Assembly (NCBI GenBank): GCA_035531315.1 | Contig: DATKTD010000228.1 | Span: 1 to 8,983 of the forward strand | Direction of reading: 5' to 3' | Origin: CAIJMU01 sp035531315 | Lineage (GTDB): Bacteria > Spirochaetota > Spirochaetia > Treponematales > Rectinemataceae | Length of the DNA: 8,983 nt | In this document: positions 4,843-8,983 of the stretch, piece after piece | Layout of the letters: each line of letters opens with the position of its first letter | Numbering within the stretch: the stretch's first letter is position 1 | Position numbers and translations under genes: made by a program | The notes under the pieces: generated by a model | What the model was told of the DNA's origin: nothing | The model's input: the letters and a program-made list of their open reading frames with translations, nothing else | Database searches by the model: none

Positions 4843-6063
4843 CTGAAATCCGTCAAAGACAGCCGTGACATTTTCTTTCTCTTCGCCACGCGCTCGGCGA
4901 GGATGTTTTCCTACGGCTTTCTCTCGGTCGTCCTCGTCCTGTATCTGGCCGCCCTCGGCTTCGACGAATGGAAGATCGGCCTCCTCCTCACCCTCACCCT
5001 CGCGGGCGACACGGTGGTCTCGCTCTTCATAACGACGAGGGCCGATCGCATAGGGCGACGCAGGATGCTCATGACGGGAGCCCTCCTCCTTGCCGGCGCG
5101 GGCGTGAGCTTCGCCCTGAGCGGCGACTTCTTCGTCCTCCTCGTCGCGGCGACGATAGGAGTCATCAGCCCCTCGGGCAACGAGGTCGGGCCCTTCCTCG
5201 CCATCGAGCAGGCGGCCCTCTCGCAGATACTCCCCGACGAGCGGCGCACCGACATCTTCGCCCGCTACAATCTGGTCGGATCCCTCTCGACCGCGGCGGG
5301 AGCCCTCGTCGGCGGCTGGACGGCCCAGTTTCTGCAGACGGGGGGCATGGGAGCCCTGGAGAGCTACCGCGTCCTCGTCTTCGCCTACGCGGCCTTCGGC
5401 CCCCTCCTCGCCATCCTCTTCCTCTTCCTTTCGGGGGCGGTGGAGGCGCCGAAGGGGACCGCCCCAGCCGGCCGTCTCGGCCTCGGCAAATCGAAGAAGG
5501 TCGTCGCCAAGCTCTCGGCCCTCTTTTCCCTCGATGCCTTCGCCGGCGGTTTCGTCATCCAAAGCATCGTCGCCTGGTGGTTCCACCGGCGTTTCGGCGT
5601 CGGGCCCGGCGTGATAGGCAGTCTTTTCTTCGGCGCCAACATCCTCGCCGCCATATCGGCCCTCTCCGCGGCCCGTCTCGCCAAACGCTTCGGCCTCGTC
5701 AACACGATGGTCTTCACCCATCTGCCCTCCAACGTCCTCCTCATCCTCGTTCCGCTGATGCCCAACCTGCCGCTCGCGATAGCCGTTCTCCTCGCGCGTT
5801 TCAGCATCAGCCAGATGGACGTGCCCACCCGCCAGTCCTACACCATGTCGGTCGTGACACCCGAGGAGCGCTCGGCCGCCGCGGGCGTCACCGGTATCGC
5901 CCGCACCGCGGGGGCCTCGGTGTCGCCCTCGCTCTCGGGCCTCCTCGTGTCGGGGGCCTCGACGCTCAACCTGCCCTTCATCGTGGCGGGCGGCCTCAAA
6001 ATCATCTACGACCTCCTGCTTTTAAAGGCCTTCAGCTCGAAACCGGAGGAGAGAAAGGACTGA
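4843..6063 (+). CDS. Major facilitator superfamily transporter
   Basis: A full-length MFS permease of about 406 residues with twelve predicted membrane helices, an inner-membrane secondary transporter probably exporting a small molecule. The N-terminal part reads SVKDSRDIFFLF, then helix 1 (MFSYGFLSVVLVLYLAALGF). After helix 2 comes loop motif A as TTRADRIGRRRMLMTG. A second half with FHRRFGVGPGVIGSLFF and the symmetrical loop AARLAKRFGL follows, then LARFSISQMDVPTRQSYTM and a last helix ending at the C-terminus EERKD. The start is uncertain. I chose CTG at 4843 because GGAGG (4831-4835) lies seven bases upstream and the protein then begins just before the conserved SRD segment. A TTG at 4765 is in frame but has no ribosome binding site, and the first ATG (4903) would remove the SRD segment. 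It lies 99 bases after the HsmA-like gene and two bases before the methyltransferase. Substrate unknown. Confidence 0.9.
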   Translation: MKSVKDSRDIFFLFATRSARMFSYGFLSVVLVLYLAALGFDEWKIGLLLTLTLAGDTVVSLFITTRADRIGRRRMLMTGALLLAGAGVSFALSGDFFVLLVAATIGVISPSGNEVGPFLAIEQAALSQILPDERRTDIFARYNLVGSLSTAAGALVGGWTAQFLQTGGMGALESYRVLVFAYAAFGPLLAILFLFLSGAVEAPKGTAPAGRLGLGKSKKVVAKLSALFSLDAFAGGFVIQSIVAWWFHRRFGVGPGVIGSLFFGANILAAISALSAARLAKRFGLVNTMVFTHLPSNVLLILVPLMPNLPLAIAVLLARFSISQMDVPTRQSYTMSVVTPEERSAAAGVTGIARTAGASVSPSLSGLLVSGASTLNLPFIVAGGLKIIYDLLLLKAFSSKPEERKD

Positions 6064-6065
6064 AG

Positions 6066-6692
6066 ATGGGATTCCATCGCGAGCCCTCGGGCATGCGCAA
6101 TTTCTACGACGGCTTCCATCCCTGGTATCGCTTCGTCGAGGGCAACACGGGCAGGTCGATCGATCGTGCCCTCAAGGCCATAGACCCCGAAAAGAGGCGC
6201 TTCGCCGCCGACTCGGTGCTCGAGCACTGCTGCGGTTCGGGCAGCCTGGGTTTGGCGATCGCCGGCCGCTGCGCCACATACAGGGGCCGCGATCAATCCG
6301 AGGGTATGCTGGGAAGGGCGAGGCTGCGCTGGAAGGCGGCCTTCGGGGAGGCCGTCGCCGATCCCTTCGAGAACGAGAGCGTCCTCGATTTCGACGAGCC
6401 CCCCGACTCGGTCGACAGGATCATGGTCGCCTTCGCCATTCATCTCTTCCCCCCCGAGGAGGAGATCGCGATGCTCGGGCGCTTCGCCAGGGCGGCCCGC
6501 AAGAGCGTCGTCATCATCGATCACGACAGGGCCTTCTCGCCTTTCCTCTCCCTCGTCGAGGCCGTCGAGGGCGGCTGGTATGAAAAATACAAGAAGGTCG
6601 ACTTCGCCGCCTGGGCCGAGGGCTCGGGCCTGGCCTTCGGCGACCGCGATGTCGGCGGGGCCAGGGTGATGGAGTTCTCGAAGGAAAAATGA
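6066..6692 (+). CDS. Class I SAM-dependent methyltransferase
   Basis: This 208-residue cytoplasmic protein has the Rossmann-like methyltransferase fold that transfers a methyl group from S-adenosylmethionine. An N-terminal FYDGFHPWYRF (13-23) cap precedes motif I, VLEHCCGSGSLG (51-62), a variant of the usual VLDxGCGxG with His-Cys before the glycine loop. The acidic position after strand 2 is D76 in GRDQSEGML, where SAM hydroxyls are usually bound. Motif IV is SVDRIMVAFAIHLFPP (115-130), with strand 5 at SVVIIDHD (147-154). It resembles UbiE/Methyltransf_11-type enzymes of small molecules. The ATG is two bases after the MFS stop, with AAGGA at 6055-6059, so the two genes are co-transcribed. 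The same frame is open far upstream, but that part overlaps the MFS gene and carries no methyltransferase features. Substrate unknown; pairing with an exporter may mean the product is a modified metabolite or toxin (inference). Confidence 0.9.
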   Translation: MGFHREPSGMRNFYDGFHPWYRFVEGNTGRSIDRALKAIDPEKRRFAADSVLEHCCGSGSLGLAIAGRCATYRGRDQSEGMLGRARLRWKAAFGEAVADPFENESVLDFDEPPDSVDRIMVAFAIHLFPPEEEIAMLGRFARAARKSVVIIDHDRAFSPFLSLVEAVEGGWYEKYKKVDFAAWAEGSGLAFGDRDVGGARVMEFSKEK

Positions 6693-6724
6693 ACGAGGGA
6701 GGAGGGGCGCCGCGGTCAAGCGGG

Positions 6725-6787
6725 GGCCGCCTGGCTGACCGGAGGATTCCGGGCGGCCGCGCCCGAGCCCCTACCTCGAGGGGTCTC
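6725..6787. terminator. GC-rich hairpins between convergent genes (possible bidirectional terminator)
   Basis: The 93-bp gap between the methyltransferase and the convergent iron-sulfur gene contains several inverted repeats. GGCCGCC (6725-6731) pairs with GGCGGCC (6752-6758), and CCGGA (6739-6743) pairs with TCCGG (6748-6752). A near-perfect stem runs from GAG at 6765-6767 through CCCCT to AGGGG and CTC ending at 6787, with one bulged T. The last one reaches into the stop codon of the minus-strand gene. No T-tract follows on either strand, so termination activity is only suggested by position. Confidence 0.35.
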
Positions 6788-7286
6788 AGCTCGCCGAGCG
6801 CTGTCTGGCTTCGCGGATGGTGTCCTGGAGGGTGCCGAGGGGGCAGATGGCGCACCAGGCCCTCGGCCTGAAAACGATGCCGAGGATGAGGCCGAGGCTG
6901 AGAGTGACCAGGCAGAGGGTCCAGAAGACCATGCCCGCCCATTCGGCAACCGACACGCCGGGCGCCACCTGGAAGAGGCTCATGAAGACGAGGAACATCG
7001 TCGTGCCGCAGAGAAAACGTCTGAAGGCCCGGGAGGACAGGAAGCGGGGAAGGGATAGGCCGAGGGAAATGGGGCGGAGAGCGAAACCCAGGGCCCGACC
7101 CCGAGGGCAGACGGCCGAGCAAAAGCTCCGGGGTTTTGGGGAAGAGACCGCCAGCACGATGGCGGTGACCATGAGGGCGGCGAGGGCCAGGCCGAACTCG
7201 CGGAAGAAAAAGCCACCGGCCGCGACCGTCAGGACGAAGAGCAGCGACAGGATATTCACCAGTAGCCGCTGTTTTAGCTTCTGCAT
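6786..7286 (-). CDS. Four-helix membrane protein with Fer4_5-type 4Fe-4S motifs
   Basis: The 166-residue product has predicted membrane helices at about 9-25, 32-49, 91-108 and 117-139. It carries two cysteine-proline motifs: FCSAVCPRG (55-63; C56-x3-C60-P) and WCAICPLGTLQD (144-155; C145-x2-C148-P). Such paired membrane-boundary motifs are typical of the Fer4_5 (polyferredoxin, NapH/NosR/CcoG-like) domain. That domain is thought to hold an iron-sulfur centre and pass electrons across or along the membrane to a partner enzyme. Here only this domain is present. The usual extra ferredoxin CxxCxxCxxxCP repeats are missing, so a partner is expected, and none is encoded next to it. No ribosome binding site precedes the ATG at 7286; the upstream 30 bases are almost pure A/T. 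A GTG at 7259 is another possible start. The stop lies inside a hairpin shared with the converging methyltransferase gene. Confidence 0.8.
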   Translation of the reverse strand: MQKLKQRLLVNILSLLFVLTVAAGGFFFREFGLALAALMVTAIVLAVSSPKPRSFCSAVCPRGRALGFALRPISLGLSLPRFLSSRAFRRFLCGTTMFLVFMSLFQVAPGVSVAEWAGMVFWTLCLVTLSLGLILGIVFRPRAWCAICPLGTLQDTIREARQRSAS

Positions 7287-7322
7287 ATTTTATATATATA
7301 GAAATTTTAATTTCTAAACCAG
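7287..7322 (-). promoter_or_regulatory. AT-rich promoter with an 18-bp palindrome before the Fe-S membrane gene
   Basis: TAGAAATTTTAATTTCTA (7299-7316) is a perfect inverted repeat with 8-base arms and a 2-base centre. On the minus strand it is followed directly by alternating TA ending in TATAAAAT just before the ATG at 7286. A TTTAGA (-35-like, 7318-7313) and TATAAA (7294-7289) are 18 bases apart, overlapping the palindrome. The stretch from 7286 to 7317 is nearly all A/T inside a region of about two-thirds G/C. The palindrome is well placed to be a repressor or activator site. With either TATA box, transcription would begin at or just inside the start codon. Confidence 0.5.
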
Positions 7323-7365
7323 TCCCCGCCAATGGACAGGACCAGACAATCCCCAGGCCGGCCGG

Positions 7366-8983
7366 CTAATCCTCGTCGTCGGCGGGGAGGAGATCGAGGG
7401 GTTCCTCCTCGGGCCTGCCTTGGCTTCCCTTTTGGTCAAAGACGACTGCGGGGATGTCCGAGCAGGAATTGAATCCGACGCGATTGCGACCCTGCCTCTT
7501 GCCTTCATAGAGGGCCTGGTCGGCCTTCGCTATCGCCGCGTCGCTGCCGACCTCGGGGGGGCAGATAGCCACTCCCAAAGTGATCGTGACGGAAAGCTGC
7601 TCGCCGGAATATTCCCAGGACGCCGATTCCACATTCCTGCGAATGCGACCGGCCAGACCGACGCAGCCCTCCGGATCGGAGCTGCCGAGGATGATGAGGA
7701 ACTCCTCGCCACCCCAGCGGGCGGCGAGATCGGTGGCCCGCAGCGATTCGGCGATGATGGTCGCCGTCTGGGCGAGGACGAAGTCGCCGCACTCGTGGCC
7801 GTAGCGATCGTTGAAGAGCTTGAAATGATCGAGGTCGCACATGACGACGGCGACCTTGGAGCGCATCCGTTTCGCCCGGGCTATCTCGCGCTCGAGGACG
7901 CGAAGGGCGGTGCGCCTGTTGGCCAGATGGGTGAGGGAATCCGTGCTCGCGAGAATGTCGAGCCGCGCGTTGGCGCGCTCGAGTTCGGCGTGGAGGGTGG
8001 CGGCGCGGACCACGGCGCCGAGCTGGCGCGCCATCGTCTCGAAGAGGGCGGTCTTCGCCCCGTCGAGGGCCGCGGCGTCCTTGAAGGAGACGCCCAGGGA
8101 GCCGAGCATCTCGCCCCTGGCCGCGATGGGAAAGGCGGCGAAGATCGCCAGATCGAGGGAGCGGAGAGCCTCCTTGAGTTCGCCCTCGGGATACTCGAGG
8201 AGGGGTTTCATGACGGAGCGGCCCTCCCCGAAGGCGAGATCGATGACCGTCGTGCCCTTCTGTCGATGCAGGAGGGCAGCGATGCCTTCCTGATTGAGCC
8301 CGCGCTGGGCGACGAGGCTCAGCTCGTCGCCGCGCTGATCGAGGAGGAAGAAGGCCGAGGCGTCGACCCCCAATTTCACGTGGAGGAGGTCGAGGAGCCT
8401 GGGGACGAGTTCCTCGAGATCTATCGAGCCGGCCGTCTCGGCGAACACGTCATAGAGGATCTGGAGATTGTTGCGGCTCTCGGCGAGCTCGCTGATCTTG
8501 TCGGTGACCTCCCGCTCGACCCTCACCATCAGGATGACCAGGAGGGAGACGTCGAAGGAGGAAAACAGAACAATTATCACAAGATCGGTCAATGCGTCGG
8601 CCGCCATTCCGTCCAGGCCGAGGATCGCGGTTCCGCCAGGCAGGGCATTGAAGACCGCCCTCGCGAGGAAGAACAGGCAGCCCATGCCGTAGGCGAGGGC
8701 GAGAATGCCCGGGCCGTTCTGTATCCGCGCGCGGCGGGCGTTCACCAGGACGGAGACGGCCGCATAGCCGCATATCGCCGCGATCGCGAGAGAAACGAGG
8801 ACGACGCGGATCCAACGCTCGGGCGCCGCGACGGCCATCGCGAGGAGGATGGCCATGACGACGAGCCCGCCCAGAAAGAACTGCCTCGCGCGCGAGGCGC
8901 CTCCGAGGAGCCGCTGACTCGTGACGACGAAGGCGCAGAGAGTGAAAAGACTGAGGGCATTGAAGAGGCCGACGAACAGGAAG
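7366..8983 (-). CDS. Membrane-anchored GAF-GGDEF diguanylate cyclase (5' end beyond window)
   Basis: The frame is open to the right edge, so the 5' end is missing; at least 538 residues are visible. Positions below count from the in-frame ATG at 8856, but 42 more codons upstream encode further hydrophobic sequence (FLFVGLFNALSLFTLCAFVV), so that ATG is unlikely to be the start. About five membrane helices lead to a signalling coiled coil (113-140), a GAF sensor domain (about 143-288), a second short helix, and a GGDEF domain (about 300-462) that makes cyclic di-GMP from two GTP. Catalytic features are intact: DSLTHLANRR (306-315), metal-binding D341 in DLDHFKLFND, YGHECGD (352-358) and GGEEF (382-386). 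An inhibitory RxxD site (R373-D376) lies five residues before GGEEF, suggesting product feedback. An acidic tail of about 35 residues ends the protein. GAF ligand unknown. The gene lies 79 bp upstream of the iron-sulfur membrane gene on the same strand. Confidence 0.92.
   Translation of the reverse strand, partial: FLFVGLFNALSLFTLCAFVVTSQRLLGGASRARQFFLGGLVVMAILLAMAVAAPERWIRVVLVSLAIAAICGYAAVSVLVNARRARIQNGPGILALAYGMGCLFFLARAVFNALPGGTAILGLDGMAADALTDLVIIVLFSSFDVSLLVILMVRVEREVTDKISELAESRNNLQILYDVFAETAGSIDLEELVPRLLDLLHVKLGVDASAFFLLDQRGDELSLVAQRGLNQEGIAALLHRQKGTTVIDLAFGEGRSVMKPLLEYPEGELKEALRSLDLAIFAAFPIAARGEMLGSLGVSFKDAAALDGAKTALFETMARQLGAVVRAATLHAELERANARLDILASTDSLTHLANRRTALRVLEREIARAKRMRSKVAVVMCDLDHFKLFNDRYGHECGDFVLAQTATIIAESLRATDLAARWGGEEFLIILGSSDPEGCVGLAGRIRRNVESASWEYSGEQLSVTITLGVAICPPEVGSDAAIAKADQALYEGKRQGRNRVGFNSCSDIPAVVFDQKGSQGRPEEEPLDLLPADDED

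Noticed and set aside
4165..5721. A minus-strand open frame of over 500 codons antisense to the HsmA-like and MFS genes
   Set aside because: Its product is extremely rich in Glu, Gly, Arg and Asp with no recognisable domain, which is the mirror of GC-rich codon usage. The plus-strand genes there have clear families, motifs and ribosome binding sites.
4968..6065. Possible N-terminal extension of the methyltransferase, since its frame is open far upstream
   Set aside because: The extension overlaps the whole MFS gene, is Arg/Pro/His-rich without motifs, and the ATG at 6066 has a good ribosome binding site and a family-like N-terminus.
7321..7368. Terminator after the GGDEF gene
   Set aside because: Only short imperfect stems (for example GTCC/GGAC) and the GGCCGGCC palindrome are present, without a convincing hairpin plus T-tract. 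Read-through into the Fe-S gene cannot be excluded.
1..8983. CRISPR arrays, tRNA/rRNA genes, insertion sequences or attachment sites
   Set aside because: I saw no regularly spaced repeats, no tRNA-like cloverleaf with conserved arms, no transposase or integrase motif, and no long terminal repeats in either strand.

Overview
This is a GC-rich (roughly two-thirds G+C by eye) bacterial chromosomal window with tightly packed genes. Third positions are mostly C or G, and AGG, CTC, TCG and GAG codons are frequent. The separate two-subunit indolepyruvate:ferredoxin oxidoreductase, a nitroreductase, a polyferredoxin-like membrane protein and a GGDEF signalling protein suggest an anaerobic or facultative, probably Gram-negative-type bacterium. 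The sequence alone does not let me name the phylum. I see no tRNA, rRNA, CRISPR, transposase or phage gene. The longest stretch without a gene is about 208 bp.

Layout. (1) Positions 1-3099, minus strand: a nitroreductase-family gene, then a 126-bp gap with a hairpin and a plausible promoter, then iorA and iorB. The last two are coupled by an ATGA overlap, and iorB runs off the left edge. (2) Positions 3100-3307: a divergent intergenic region with GTTAAC-type inverted repeats, probably an operator for the MarR-type regulator encoded just downstream. (3) Positions 3308-6692, plus strand: a tight five-gene cluster. It holds an MFS-like gene that appears to have lost most of its middle, a MarR-family regulator, a small four-helix membrane protein resembling the TIGR03987/HsmA family, a full-length MFS transporter, and a small class I SAM-dependent methyltransferase. 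(4) Positions 6693-6785: a convergent gap with GC-rich hairpins. (5) Positions 6786-8983, minus strand: a small membrane protein with two Cys-Pro iron-sulfur motifs, preceded by a very AT-rich palindromic promoter region, and upstream of it a membrane-anchored GAF-GGDEF diguanylate cyclase whose 5' end lies beyond the right edge.

How they may work together. IorA and IorB form one enzyme that oxidatively decarboxylates aryl pyruvates to aryl-acetyl-CoA and reduces ferredoxin. The central cluster looks like a MarR-controlled stress or efflux unit (sensor/repressor, membrane protein, exporter, methyltransferase), possibly co-regulated with the divergent nitroreductase. That functional link is inferred from gene order only. 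The points most worth a second look are the loss of the second cysteine in both IorA iron-sulfur motifs, the in-frame internal deletion in the first MFS gene, the undescribed-looking marR/hsmA-like/MFS/methyltransferase unit with its palindromes, and the unusual AT-rich, possibly leaderless promoter of the iron-sulfur membrane protein.
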